Positions 33,449 through 43,052 are shown, counted from the first letter of the stretch. The stretch is 64,000 bases of DNA from RGDT01 sp964630925 (GCA_964630925.1 CAZVZK010000036.1:10515-74514); one strand, 5' to 3'. Translations and numbers: made by a program. The notes: generated by a model not told the origin, from the sequence alone.

Positions 33449-36361
33449 TTACCGCCAGCCCAGGACGCGGAAGACCCCCTCGCGCTTCTTGATACGCTCC
33501 GGCAGGGCGAGGAGCCTGTCGCGGAAGACGCTCAGCACCAGCCCCAGGCCGAACAGCACCCCGCCGCCGATGGTCATCGTCAGGGCGATGGCGTTCATCT
33601 GGGACCACGGCACGAAGATGAGCAGCGTCAGGACATACGCCGCCGTCAGGAACGCCCCGACCAGCGTCGTCGCCTTGATCTGCATCATGAAGCCCGCCGA
33701 CAGCAGAACCACCGCCGCCGCCAGGAACGCCATCTCGTCGTACCACAGCGGGCGCCCGTCGATGCGCCCCGCCACACCGGCGAGCAGCTGCGGCACGCCC
33801 ACCAGCAGGCTGCCCAGCAGCAGCCCCAGGCCGACGAGGTCGTCCTGGCGCTCGCCCTCGCGGGAGTGGCCGACGTGGGCCGCGATCAGCACCACGACGC
33901 CCGCCACGCTGGCGAAGATGCGCCACTTCTGCGCCGGCGTCAGCCCGCTCGCCAGCGTCAGCACGAGGAACGCGAGCAATGCCTGGCCGATGGACGCGAC
34001 CACGTACCACCGCCGCCAGTGCCGCTCGCGTACCAGGGCGAGGGCGGCGAGCGCCGCCACGGTCAGGGCCAGGCACAGCCCGGCGTAGAACGGCGTCGCC
34101 TGGTCGGCGGCCAGCCGGCTCAGGGCCATCAGCGCCGCCGCCACGAACGACAGCGACAGCAGGCCGTTGCCCGCGTTGAACGCCGTCTCCGTGGCCGCGT
34201 CGCTGTACGCCTCCAGGCGGTAACCCACGAGGAGCGCCAGGCCGAGGCCGGCGAACGCCAGGGTGTACAGCTCCGGCTGAAGCTCGGCGTACAGGCCGAG
34301 CTGCCACACCACGCCGCAGCCAAGCGCCGTCGCCGGCAGCACCGCCCAGCCGTGGCCGTGCAGCCGCGACGCCAGGGCGTAGAACACCAGCGCCTCGGCG
34401 AACAGCAGCGCCAGCCACAGGCGTAGCGACGGCTCGGCCATGTGCGTCACGCTGAAGAACATCCGCGGCACGGCCAGCAGGAGCAGGACGAGGGCGGCGA
34501 GGTGGGCCGCCCGCACCAGCGGCGGCGCCGACGGGCCGCCCCGGTACAGGGCCGCCGCGACGACGTAGGCGATGGGGATGAGGATCAGCAGGTGGGCCGA
34601 CACCTCCCACGTCTTCACCTCCAGCACCGCCAGCAGGGAGGCGGCCCCGACGAGCGTCGCGGCGGCCGTGGCGATGAAGTACAGGTCGGCCAGCCCGTCC
34701 GCCGACTCGCGGTAGAGGTGCGCCCCGACGCGGCAGGAGACGATTGTGACGGCCATCGCCACGACGTAGCCCCAGGTGACCACCAGCCCGCCGTCGGACG
34801 GCAGGACGCCGACGATCTGCCCGAACAGCCATAGCCCGACGGCCAGGGCCGCCAGCGGCAGCAGCAGGCCGACGACGGGGAACGAGCGCGTGTAGCGTGT
34901 CCCCTTGAGGGTCGTCTCCTGGAGGAGATTTACGGCGAGGCCGAGGCCGGCCAGGACGGCGATGAGCGCCTCGGCGCCGAGCTTGATCTGTAGCTCTTCG
35001 ATGACGAGGACGGCGGCCCACAGGAACATGAGCGCCGCCGCGTGGACGTAGTGGCCGACGTGCCGCACCACGAGGTCGGAGTAGACGTAGGCGTACGTCG
35101 CCGCCAGCACGAGCGTCAGCGCCACCCAGTGGTTCTCGCCGACGATGGACGACGGCCCCACGCCGGCCTGCTTGTAGAGATGCTCGAAGATCGGGTACAG
35201 CCACTTGCCGGTCACGAACGCGCCGAGGACGAGGAGCAGGCCGGCGGCCAGGGCGACGTGCCCGCCCCAGAAGAACGCCAGCCCGAATCGCCGCCGCGTG
35301 AACGCCCCCTCCTTCTCATCCGGGAAGGCCCGCTCGGTATGGATGCACAGGAGGCCCAGCACGACCAGCAGCGACGCGGGCGCGACGACCTCCCAGAACT
35401 GCCCCGCCTTGGCGATCATCAGGAGGCCGGCGCCGGCGACGCCGAGGACGAGGACGTACACGAACGTCTCGTCCTGGAGGACCCAGGCGGAGGCGGCGTA
35501 GAGGGCGACGGCGACGAGGGCCGGCAGCCACAGCTCGCCCTGGATCGTGATCAGCCCGTTGGAGTGGAGGTACCACAGGTTGAGGGGCATGACGAGGCAG
35601 GCGAGGAGGGTGACGGCCTGGCCCGCGGTGTGATGGGCGGTCCCCTTGAGCAGCCACCAGCCCAGGGCGAGGGTGGCGGCGGTGCCCGCCGCGAGTAGGG
35701 AGGCGACGACCCTCGTGTCCTCGAACACGCCGTTGATGTACAGGAGGATGACGAGGCCCACGACCATGAGCGCCCCGCCCAGCACCAGCAGGTACTGGAT
35801 GTTGCGCGGGTCGAGGAGCACCTCGATGAGTGGGCGGCTTGGCACCGGCGGCTCCGGCGGCCTGCGTGCCTCCTCGTCCGCCAGCTCGGGGACGAGGGGG
35901 AGGTAGCGTCGCGGCGGGGGGGGTGGGGGCGGCGCCTTGCCCTCCTCCTCCACCAGGACGGGGATGACCGCCGGCAGGTCGTCGAGTTCGATGCGGCGGC
36001 GCAGGGCGTCGGCGTGGCCATCGATCTCGTCGAGGAGTGCGTGGCCGGTGGACATGCCGATCAGCCCCTCCTTGCGGAGGCGGCGGACGGCCTCGGCGAG
36101 GAAGCCCCAGTAGCGGAGCGAGCGGGCGGCGGCCGGCTCGCCGGCGCGGGGCCGTGGCAGGCCGTTGCCCTCGCCGGGGCAGGGGCGGCCCTCGCGGCGT
36201 GACGCCTCGAGGTTGAGCCGGCGGTTGGCGAAGAACTCCTTGACGCGGGCCAGGCGGCCGGCGTCGATGAGGCCCTTGGCGGACCACTCCTCGACGCGGC
36301 GTTCGACGAACTCCTGGGCCTGGAACAGGTCGTCCCAGGCGGCCTCCTCGGCGGGGCGCAT
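33449..36361 (-). CDS. Very large polytopic membrane protein
   Basis: This 970-residue protein has an N-terminal cytoplasmic part of about 190 residues (Arg/Glu-rich, with a PPPPPPP run near 150) followed by roughly 24 hydrophobic segments to residue 950. The membrane part is irregular, with no transporter signature, and resembles the DUF2157/DUF2339-type large membrane proteins. ATG at 36361 (MRPAEEAAWDDLFQAQEFVE) is chosen over one 14 codons earlier, which would add HRHRR-type junk. It is transcribed alone. The substrate and function are unknown. Confidence 0.75.
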   Translation of the reverse strand: MRPAEEAAWDDLFQAQEFVERRVEEWSAKGLIDAGRLARVKEFFANRRLNLEASRREGRPCPGEGNGLPRPRAGEPAAARSLRYWGFLAEAVRRLRKEGLIGMSTGHALLDEIDGHADALRRRIELDDLPAVIPVLVEEEGKAPPPPPPPRRYLPLVPELADEEARRPPEPPVPSRPLIEVLLDPRNIQYLLVLGGALMVVGLVILLYINGVFEDTRVVASLLAAGTAATLALGWWLLKGTAHHTAGQAVTLLACLVMPLNLWYLHSNGLITIQGELWLPALVAVALYAASAWVLQDETFVYVLVLGVAGAGLLMIAKAGQFWEVVAPASLLVVLGLLCIHTERAFPDEKEGAFTRRRFGLAFFWGGHVALAAGLLLVLGAFVTGKWLYPIFEHLYKQAGVGPSSIVGENHWVALTLVLAATYAYVYSDLVVRHVGHYVHAAALMFLWAAVLVIEELQIKLGAEALIAVLAGLGLAVNLLQETTLKGTRYTRSFPVVGLLLPLAALAVGLWLFGQIVGVLPSDGGLVVTWGYVVAMAVTIVSCRVGAHLYRESADGLADLYFIATAAATLVGAASLLAVLEVKTWEVSAHLLILIPIAYVVAAALYRGGPSAPPLVRAAHLAALVLLLLAVPRMFFSVTHMAEPSLRLWLALLFAEALVFYALASRLHGHGWAVLPATALGCGVVWQLGLYAELQPELYTLAFAGLGLALLVGYRLEAYSDAATETAFNAGNGLLSLSFVAAALMALSRLAADQATPFYAGLCLALTVAALAALALVRERHWRRWYVVASIGQALLAFLVLTLASGLTPAQKWRIFASVAGVVVLIAAHVGHSREGERQDDLVGLGLLLGSLLVGVPQLLAGVAGRIDGRPLWYDEMAFLAAAVVLLSAGFMMQIKATTLVGAFLTAAYVLTLLIFVPWSQMNAIALTMTIGGGVLFGLGLVLSVFRDRLLALPERIKKREGVFRVLGWR

Positions 36362-36624
36362 GATGAATCTCCGATGGCGGTGGTATGAGAAAGGGAGGGG
36401 CACTCCACGTTTACGGAGGCACCGCCCCGCCGTCCACCGTCACGCCGGGGTGCAAGAAGGAAGGCATACCACGAAATACACGGAAGACACGAAAAGTAGA
36501 CAAAGAGAAGCAAGGAGGCAGAAGAGGGTCGTCTCCCTCTTTCTTTCTTGATGTCTGCTTTTGTATTGTTTGTTTTTTTGTGTCTCCCGTGTATTTCGTG
36601 GTATGCCCTCTTCGCTCCATCACC
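36362..36624. other. Intergenic region dominated by an inverted repeat
   Basis: This 263-bp space lies between the membrane protein start (36361) and the FabF stop (36625). Apart from the hairpin element at 36463-36607 it holds only the presumed promoter of the membrane protein. Open frames here encode TTKYTGDTKK-type peptides, which are translations of the repeat and not genes. Confidence 0.6.
36463..36607. repeat. Intergenic inverted-repeat element, CCACGAAATACACG family
   Basis: Left arm 36463-36495 (GGCATACCACGAAATACACG...) and right arm 36575-36607 (...GTGTATTTCGTGGTATGCC) are complementary at 31 of 33 positions. They enclose an AT-rich, purine/pyrimidine-asymmetric loop of 79 bp that can itself pair partially (AAGAGGGTCGTC against TTCTTTC). 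It belongs to the same style as 7047-7167. Translated frames give TTKYTEDTK-like peptides, which recur as spurious proteins in many genomes. Confidence 0.85.
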
Positions 36625-37914
36625 TCACCCCTCGAAGCGGCGCATCACCAGGGCGGCGTTCTGCCCGCCGAAGCCGAAGCTCGTCGAGAGCCCCACCCTC
36701 GCCGGCACCTCACGCGCCGAGTTCGGCACGTAGTCCAGGTCGCACGCCGGGTCGCGCCGCGTCTGGTTGATCGTCGGCGGCATCACCCCCGTCTTCAGCG
36801 TCAGCGCCAGCGCCGCCGCCTCCACCGCCCCCGCCGCCCCGATCAGGTGGCCGATCATGCTCTTGATCGACGACATCGGCAGGTGGTCCGCCTTGCCGTT
36901 GAACACCCGCTTGACCGCCGTCGTCTCCATCTGGTCGTTCAGCCGGGTGCTCGTCCCGTGGGCGTTGATGTAATCCACGTCACGATGATCGATCCGGGCC
37001 TCCTGCAACGCCCACTTGATCGCCCGTGCCGCGCCCCCGGCTTCCGGGTCCGGCTTCGTCACCGCGTAGGCGTCGAAGCTCGACCCCAGCCCGAGCACCT
37101 CCGCGTAGATCGGCGCGTTCCGCGCCTTGGCCCGCTCCAGCTCCTCCAGCACCAGGACGCCGGCGCCCTCGCCCAGCACGAAGCCGTCACGCCCCGCGTC
37201 GAACGGCCGCGACACCTCCGTCGCCGGCCGGCCGGCCGGAGACAACGCCCCGAGGGCGTGGTAGGCGAGCAGCATCAGCGGGTCGATGCGGGAGTCGCCT
37301 CCGCCGGCCAGCATGATGTCGGCGTCGTCGCGGGCGATCAGGCGGAACGCCTCCCCCACCGCCTGCGTCGCGGCGGCGCATGCCGTCGTGATCGTGCTAT
37401 TCGGCCCCTGGGCGCCGTGGATCAGCGAGATGTGGGCGGCGGTCATGTTCGGCAGGTACTTCAGCACCCACAGCGGGAACAGGCTGCCGCTGCCGCGTCG
37501 GCCCATCCGCTCGGTGTGGAGCTGCCCGTCCTCGCCCCATGCTTCCGTCACCAGGGGGGCGACGTCCGGCAGGTCCATCGGCACGAGGCCGGTGCCCATC
37601 ACCACGCCGACACGCTCGGGGTTCTCGCGGCCCAGGTCGAGGCCCGCGTCCGCCACGCCCATCCCCGCCGCCGCGACCGAGAACCGTGCCGCCCGGCCCA
37701 TGATCTTCAGGCTCTTGCGGTGCCCCGCAGGGACGTACGGGGTCAGGTCGAAGTCCGGCACCTCGGCGGCGATCCGCACCGGATGCTCCGAGGCGTCGAA
37801 GCTGGAGATCGGTTTGACGCCGCTGTGGCCATTGACGCAGGCGTCCCAGAAGGCTCGATGCCCGATGCCGTTGGGCGCCACCACGCCCAGGCCCGTCACC
37901 ACAACCCTGCGCAT
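36625..37914 (-). CDS. fabF: Beta-ketoacyl-ACP synthase II-type enzyme (FabF-like)
   Basis: This 429-residue thiolase-fold condensing enzyme starts MRRVVVTGLGVVAPNG. Catalytic residues are all present: Cys179 in TITTACAAATQ, His319 in INAHGTST, Lys351 and His356 in SSIKSMIGHLIGAAG. The C-terminus is GLSTSFGFGGQNAALVMRRF. No acyl carrier protein or other fab genes adjoin it, and it stands alone with its own promoter. Several FabF paralogues per genome are common in planctomycetes, so it may serve a specialised fatty-acid or polyketide-like pathway instead of housekeeping elongation. Confidence 0.9.
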   Translation of the reverse strand: MRRVVVTGLGVVAPNGIGHRAFWDACVNGHSGVKPISSFDASEHPVRIAAEVPDFDLTPYVPAGHRKSLKIMGRAARFSVAAAGMGVADAGLDLGRENPERVGVVMGTGLVPMDLPDVAPLVTEAWGEDGQLHTERMGRRGSGSLFPLWVLKYLPNMTAAHISLIHGAQGPNSTITTACAAATQAVGEAFRLIARDDADIMLAGGGDSRIDPLMLLAYHALGALSPAGRPATEVSRPFDAGRDGFVLGEGAGVLVLEELERAKARNAPIYAEVLGLGSSFDAYAVTKPDPEAGGAARAIKWALQEARIDHRDVDYINAHGTSTRLNDQMETTAVKRVFNGKADHLPMSSIKSMIGHLIGAAGAVEAAALALTLKTGVMPPTINQTRRDPACDLDYVPNSAREVPARVGLSTSFGFGGQNAALVMRRFEG

Positions 37915-37975
37915 ATCTGTTCTCCGACCGGAGGAGGCAATTCAGACCATCCTGCCCAGTCATCCCAGATTACGC

Positions 37976-38005
37976 ATCCTACCAGACATATTCCAGACAC
38001 GTCAA
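37976..38005 (-). promoter_or_regulatory. Promoter of the FabF-like gene
   Basis: On the minus strand -35 TTGACG (38000-38005) and -10 TAGGAT (37976-37981) are separated by 18 bp. The start would leave a leader of about 55 nt containing a GGAGG ribosome region (rc of CCGGAGGAGG at 37929-37938). It lies in the 151-bp space after the kinase gene's stop. Confidence 0.55.
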
Positions 38006-38065
38006 GGAGGAGATTTCGGCGGCGCGTGCGGGATGCGCCACCCGTGCCGAAAGGAGGGGCGGCTC

Positions 38066-41000
38066 TCAGCGCGAGGCCGGGCGCATGAGGCCCTTGAAGG
38101 TGGGGTGGCCGCGCAGCGGCCGGAAGGAACCCATCTCCAGGGCGCGCGGCGGCAGCGGCCCGGCGGACAGCAGACGCACGGCGGTCTCGTCGATGCGGCG
38201 TGCCAGGCCGCGTTTCAACGACGGCCCGGCGTCGCTCGACAGCAGGTCGGCGCGGACGGCCATCAGGAAGTCGGCGGCGCGGAAATTCGCCTCGGCGATG
38301 TCGGGCACGCGGGCCGGCAGCGATGCGATGGCCTGATACGCCTCGGCGTAGCCGCCGGCGCGGGCGATCACGCGCGCCCGCATCAACGCGGGATAGAGCC
38401 GCAGCGTCCGGCACCCGGCATCGGCGGGGCAGTGCTCCGCCATCCACTCCCCCGCGCGTCCGGCCTCCTCGTACAGGCGGCCCGCCTCGGCGTCCTCGCG
38501 GCGGGCGAACAGGATGTTGGCCAGGTTGTTGCAAGCCTGCCCGTGTTCGCCACGCACCTGGGCGGGGCACCCCGGCGCCTCGGCCAGGGCGCGGTAGAGC
38601 GGCACGGCCTCGCGGTACGCCTTCTCGGCGCCCTTGTCGTCGGAGGCTTTCCGGCGTATCACGCCGAGCTGCATCCAGGCGCGGGCGATGTGCGCCCTCC
38701 GACCCGGATTGGCCGGCAGCGCCAGCCAGGCGTCGCGGCTCGCCTCCATCTCCTTCAGCGCCTCGTTCGTGCGCCCCTTGCGCGCGAGGCACAGGGCGAG
38801 GTTGAAGCGCCCCCCCGCCAGCTCCTCCTTCCACTCGACGTAGTCCGGTGCCTGCTTGCACAGGGCGTCGTACTCTGCCACGCACTGCCGGCACCGCGCC
38901 AACGCCTCGTTGTCATTCCCCCCCATCAGCAGCAACGCGGCGGCGAGGCCGGCGTCCTCGGCGAGGGCGGCCCGGTGGGCGCGCGTGCCCGGCCAGGTCT
39001 TGACGGCCCACTCGCCCTGCGCCACCAACTCGCGTGCCTGGGCCGCCGCCGCCCGCAGGACCGCGGGGGCGGAGGTGTCGCCCCGCGTCGCGAGGAGGCG
39101 GCCCTTGTCGCCCATCACGAGCGCCAGCAGACGCCGGTAATCGGCGACGCCCGGCCAGGACTGCGCCAGCGTGGCCGCCTCGATGGCGGCGTCGGAATGC
39201 GCCCGCTCCGCCGCCGCCATCTCGCCGCGCAGGACGCGCAGCCCCCCAACAGATCCCAGCGCCTTCACGAGCAGCCGCCGCATGGACACGTCACCCGGCG
39301 TCTCCGCCAGTTGCTCGCGGCAAAGCGTCACCGCCTCCGCCAGGAGCGCCAACGCCGCCTCGGGCCCCTCCGTTTTGGCGCGGACCGACGCGAGCTGGTA
39401 CGCCAGCGCCGCCTGGGGCATTCGGCCCGAGAGCCCGCGCCGCGTGTCGGCCAGCAGGCGCTCGGCGTCGCCGGGCCGGCCCTGGCGCTCCAGCGCCGAC
39501 GCCAGGCCAGTGACGACCCGCACACGGGCCGCGCCCTCGGCCAGCGTCATCGCCTGGCGGTACAGCGTCTCGGCCGCGGCCGGCTCGCCACGGTGCTGTT
39601 GGCCGTCGCCCAGCCGCGTCAGACACGCCACCAAAGCCGAGCGCACCCGGCCCTCGGCGGGCAGCGCCTCCAGGCGGCCCCGCGCCTCGCGGAGGTTGAC
39701 CGACGCCTCCTCGTCCAGCCCCAGCCACATCTGCAAACAGCCGACGCGGCACTGGGCGATGGCGGCCTCGCGGCGCACCTCGGGGCCGCCGCCCTCCTCC
39801 TGCAACCGGGCGTAGGCCGCCAGCGCGTCGGCGATGAACCCGCGCTCCTCCTCCAGCGCCGCCGGGCTGCGCGGCAGGTGGTCCTCGGCCAGGCGTAGGT
39901 ACATGCGGTCGAGAAGCTCCAGCGTCAGCGCCGTGCGGCCCTCGGCCTTGCGGCGCTGCTCCTCCTCGCGGCCCAGCGCCCCCTGCACCTCGGCGCGGCG
40001 CGCCTCGGAGTCCCTGGCCCTGCCATCGGCGAGCAGGGCCTCGCGCCACGCCCAGCCGGCCAGCCCCGCGAGCAGCAGCAGGCACGCCGCCGCCGCCGTC
40101 ACCGCCACCCCCTGGTGCCGCCGCATCAGCCGCGCCGCCCTCTGCCACAGCGTCGGACGGCGGGCGCGGATGGGGCGGTCGGCGAGCCAGCTTTCGAGGT
40201 CGTCGCGCAGCTCGCCGGCGCCGGGGTAGCGCTCGTGCGGCGCCTTGGCCATCGCCTTGAGGAGGATCGTCTCCAGCTCGGCGGGGACGTCGGGGTCGAT
40301 GCGCCGCGGCGGCGTCGGGTCGTCCTGCGCCACCTGACGCAGCAGCTCGCGGCGCCCGTCGGCCTCGAACGCCGGACGCAGCGTCACCAGCTCGTAGAGC
40401 GTCACGCCCAGGCCGTAAACGTCGCCGCGCGGGTCGGCGGGCAACGCGCCGCCCTGCGCCTGCTCCGGCGGCATGTAGCGCAGGGTGCCGACGATGTCGC
40501 CGCTGAGGGTCAGACGCGGGTCGGCCTGCGCCTGCGCGAGGCCGAAATCGGTCACCCACAGGTGGCCGCCGTGGCCCAGGAGGAGGTTGCCCGGCTTGAT
40601 GTCGCGGTGGACGACGCCGAGGGAGTGGGCGTGTTCCAGGGCGTCGGCGGCGTGGGCGATCAGCCGGGCCACGGACTCGAAGTAGGGCCGTCCGCCGGCG
40701 CGGCTCAGGGGCGTGGGGGCGGTGTCGGCGCGGGCGGCGGTGTCGCCGGCGCCTGCCGGATCCAGGCCGCGTTCACGGCGGAGCTGGCGGATGAGGTCGG
40801 CGAGGGACTGGCCCTCGACGAGCTGCATGGCGAAGAAGTGCACGGCGCGCTCGCTGCCGACCGCGTACACCGGGACGATGTGCGGGTGATGCAGGCAGGC
40901 GGCGATCTGGGCCTCGTGGCGGAAGCGCTGGAGCTGGCGCTGGTCGAGGGTGCCGGCGAAGGGCAGCACCTTGAGGGCGACGCGGCGTCCGAGGGAGAGC

Positions 41001-41302
41001 TGCTCGGCCTCGTAGACGACGCCCATGCCGCCGCGGCCCAGCTCGCGGATGATGCGGAAGTCGCCGAGGGTGCGGCCCTCGGGCGCCGGGGCCGGCGCGC
41101 GGAAGCCGCCGGCGGCGCCGTGCAGGAAGTCGAGGCTGGCGAGGCAGGAGCGCAGGGGGCCTTCCAGGCCGGGGTGTTGCGCGACGAACTCCTCCGCGGC
41201 GGGCGCGGCGCCCGCTTCCAGCATCTGGAGATAGCGCTCCAGGGCCGACAGTACCTCGGAGGTCGGCTCCAGGCGGGCGGATTGCTCGTCGGCGGTCTTC
41301 AC
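38066..41302 (-). CDS. Membrane-anchored Ser/Thr protein kinase with TPR domain
   Basis: This 1078-residue protein has an N-terminal helical segment (ALERYLQMLEAGAAPAAEEF), a Hanks-type kinase domain (about 80-375: GRGGMGVVYEA, Lys111, HRDIKPGN with Asp234, DFG at 252-254, GTLRYMPPEQAQG), one membrane span at about 398-418 and an extracytoplasmic TPR region to the end. The kinase is complete and should be active. GTG at 41302 is chosen because GGGAGG lies 8 nt upstream. It lies downstream of a sigma factor gene, a pairing known in planctomycetes for kinase-linked ECF sigma factors, with an orphan gene between. Confidence 0.9.
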   Translation of the reverse strand: MKTADEQSARLEPTSEVLSALERYLQMLEAGAAPAAEEFVAQHPGLEGPLRSCLASLDFLHGAAGGFRAPAPAPEGRTLGDFRIIRELGRGGMGVVYEAEQLSLGRRVALKVLPFAGTLDQRQLQRFRHEAQIAACLHHPHIVPVYAVGSERAVHFFAMQLVEGQSLADLIRQLRRERGLDPAGAGDTAARADTAPTPLSRAGGRPYFESVARLIAHAADALEHAHSLGVVHRDIKPGNLLLGHGGHLWVTDFGLAQAQADPRLTLSGDIVGTLRYMPPEQAQGGALPADPRGDVYGLGVTLYELVTLRPAFEADGRRELLRQVAQDDPTPPRRIDPDVPAELETILLKAMAKAPHERYPGAGELRDDLESWLADRPIRARRPTLWQRAARLMRRHQGVAVTAAAACLLLLAGLAGWAWREALLADGRARDSEARRAEVQGALGREEEQRRKAEGRTALTLELLDRMYLRLAEDHLPRSPAALEEERGFIADALAAYARLQEEGGGPEVRREAAIAQCRVGCLQMWLGLDEEASVNLREARGRLEALPAEGRVRSALVACLTRLGDGQQHRGEPAAAETLYRQAMTLAEGAARVRVVTGLASALERQGRPGDAERLLADTRRGLSGRMPQAALAYQLASVRAKTEGPEAALALLAEAVTLCREQLAETPGDVSMRRLLVKALGSVGGLRVLRGEMAAAERAHSDAAIEAATLAQSWPGVADYRRLLALVMGDKGRLLATRGDTSAPAVLRAAAAQARELVAQGEWAVKTWPGTRAHRAALAEDAGLAAALLLMGGNDNEALARCRQCVAEYDALCKQAPDYVEWKEELAGGRFNLALCLARKGRTNEALKEMEASRDAWLALPANPGRRAHIARAWMQLGVIRRKASDDKGAEKAYREAVPLYRALAEAPGCPAQVRGEHGQACNNLANILFARREDAEAGRLYEEAGRAGEWMAEHCPADAGCRTLRLYPALMRARVIARAGGYAEAYQAIASLPARVPDIAEANFRAADFLMAVRADLLSSDAGPSLKRGLARRIDETAVRLLSAGPLPPRALEMGSFRPLRGHPTFKGLMRPASR

Positions 41303-41340
41303 GGGGCTCACCTCCCGGCGACGCGGCGTAAGGCACGGCC

Positions 41341-41349
41341 ATGATACCA
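41341..41349 (-). promoter_or_regulatory. Extended -10 promoter of the kinase gene
   Basis: The minus strand reads GTGG-TATCAT-GG, 39 bp before the GTG at 41302 and just before the stop of the upstream orphan gene (41352). It matches the elements at 3036 and 5771. The kinase can thus be transcribed separately from the sigma-factor gene. Confidence 0.5.
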
Positions 41350-41351
41350 CG

Positions 41352-42317
41352 TCAGAGGGTCAGCGAGATGCCGATCTGGCTGGCCGTCGCCCCCTTCTTG
41401 ATCTGATTGCGCAGGGAGTTCTCGTAGCTATCCCGCCGGGTATCCTTGTGCTTGCCGAGCCAGCCGCGTTCCGAGGCGCACAGCTCGTCCCAGTAGTCCC
41501 TGCCGCGGGACTTGATCAAGAAGTCCGCCGTCTGCAGGATGCACGCCTTCCCGGCATCACGGGCGTCATCGAATGTGCCGCTCGGCGACTTGCTTCCGTA
41601 CTGCTTGACGGTGTTGCCGGCGGCGATCACGGCCGCCTCCCACTTGAGACCCAGATACCACTCAGCGTCGGAAACGGACATGTTCAATTTCCCCTCGGTG
41701 AGCTCCGCCAGCATCCAGGCGTATCCCTCGGCGAAGGCAAAGAGGACGGACTGGCCGCGGCCGGTGATCAGGGCGTCGCCGGCCATCAACAGGCCGCTGC
41801 CGGCGCCGAGGCTCCAGCACGACCAGTTGACCACCGGGACGACGACCTTGCGGACGGTGCTGCCGATGCCGTACATGATTCCGGCCATCGCCCCGGCGGA
41901 GAGGACGGGCTTGATCTCGACGCCGACGGAGTAGCCGGAATTCTCCTGGGAGGTGAACAGCGGCGCCCCCCAGGTGTTGGACGCGGACAGGAACAGCGAG
42001 CTGTACCCGGCGAACGCGGCGCTCACCCCCTCGGTGGTGAACGTCGCCCTCGCCCCGTCCAGGTCGATGGCGGCGAACCCCTTCGCGGACTTGATCTTCG
42101 ACCAGCTCAGGTCGTCGCTGGCGAAGTCGGGCAGGCTGACCTCCACCGACAGGCCGGGTACGGCCACGCCCGCCGCGAGCATCACCCAGTCCTCCCAGAC
42201 GTCGGCCGTCTTGCTGCGGAACGAGAACACCCACCCGCCGCCGGCGAGGCCGATGCTCGCGCCGGCGCTGATGATGCCCGCGTACTCCCAATCGTTCGCC
42301 GCGGTCTTGCGTCCCAT
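41352..42317 (-). CDS. Orphan protein between sigma factor and kinase
   Basis: This 321-residue protein has no recognised family. Two glycine/alanine-rich hydrophobic stretches are present (YAGIISAGASIGLAGGGWVF; KPVLSAGAMAGIMYGIGSTV), along with a beta-rich middle (SVEVSLPDFASDDLSWSKIK) and a charged C-terminus (RRDSYENSLRNQIKKGATAS). GGGAGGG precedes the ATG. It lies 15 bp downstream of the sigma-factor stop, so it is probably in that transcript. It could be a toxin-like or surface protein, but nothing in the sequence proves it. Confidence 0.55.
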   Translation of the reverse strand: MGRKTAANDWEYAGIISAGASIGLAGGGWVFSFRSKTADVWEDWVMLAAGVAVPGLSVEVSLPDFASDDLSWSKIKSAKGFAAIDLDGARATFTTEGVSAAFAGYSSLFLSASNTWGAPLFTSQENSGYSVGVEIKPVLSAGAMAGIMYGIGSTVRKVVVPVVNWSCWSLGAGSGLLMAGDALITGRGQSVLFAFAEGYAWMLAELTEGKLNMSVSDAEWYLGLKWEAAVIAAGNTVKQYGSKSPSGTFDDARDAGKACILQTADFLIKSRGRDYWDELCASERGWLGKHKDTRRDSYENSLRNQIKKGATASQIGISLTL

Positions 42318-42332
42318 CCGTCGGCCCTCCCT

Positions 42333-42956
42333 TCACAGAAGCTCGGCCCCCTCCAGTTGTCTCCGCAGGGCGTCCACCGCCCGCACCCACAGCACACGTA
42401 CCGCCCCGGCGGTGCGGCCCATCCGCCGGGCCACGTCCTCGAACGGCAGCCCTTCGAGGTTGCGCATGACGATCACGTCACGGTGATCCTCCGCGAGGCG
42501 CTCCAGCACGTCGGCCAGGACGGCGGCCCTCTCGCGTCTCTGGGCCTGGGCGCTGGGCGAGCTGACGTCCGCCGCCAACGCCGCGTCGATGCGGGCGGCG
42601 GACTCGTCGAGGGCGCCGGGCAGCGGCACCTCGCGCGACGTGGCCCGTTTCTGCGTCAAGACCTGATCGCGCACGAGGCGGGCGATGTTGCCGACCAGCA
42701 CCTGGCGGAGCCAGGCCATCAGCTCGCGCTCGGACGAGCCGTTGAAGCGTCCGAAGCCCTTGCAGGCGTCGAGGTAGGTCTCCTGCACCACGTCGGAGGC
42801 GCTGGCGCGGCCCTGGAGGTGCTGGCCGATCTGCGACCGGGCGATGAGAGACAGGTAGCTGCGGTACAGCTCGAGCAGGCGGCCCAGCGCCGCCTCGTCG
42901 CCGGCCCGCGCCCTGCCGATCAGCCTGTCGGGGTCGTCGGCGGGGGTGTCGGTCAT
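42333..42956 (-). CDS. ECF-type RNA polymerase sigma factor
   Basis: This 207-residue sigma70-like protein has region 2 (LGRLLELYRSYLSLIARSQI, then RASASDVVQETYLDACKGF) and region 4 (DRRDVIVMRN-type: EDHRDVIVMRNLEGLPFEDV, ARRMGRTAGAVRVLWVRAVD). ATG at 42956 follows an AGAGGAG site. The spacing and the downstream kinase gene match the planctomycete kinase-associated ECF groups, in which the kinase is thought to control the sigma factor. No anti-sigma factor gene is adjacent. Confidence 0.88.
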   Translation of the reverse strand: MTDTPADDPDRLIGRARAGDEAALGRLLELYRSYLSLIARSQIGQHLQGRASASDVVQETYLDACKGFGRFNGSSERELMAWLRQVLVGNIARLVRDQVLTQKRATSREVPLPGALDESAARIDAALAADVSSPSAQAQRRERAAVLADVLERLAEDHRDVIVMRNLEGLPFEDVARRMGRTAGAVRVLWVRAVDALRRQLEGAELL

Positions 42957-43052
42957 GGCGATCTCCTCTGAATGGTGGGGTGCCGGGGCCGTGGGGTTTG
43001 TTACGCGGGGAGGGGCTATTTCCCCGAGCCTCATGGGGTGAGAGGTTCTGTC

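Noticed and set aside
36411..36623. Small minus-strand ORF with HTTKYTGDTKK
   Set aside because: It is a translation of the inverted-repeat element and has no ribosome site; the same type of peptide appears from such repeats in many genomes.
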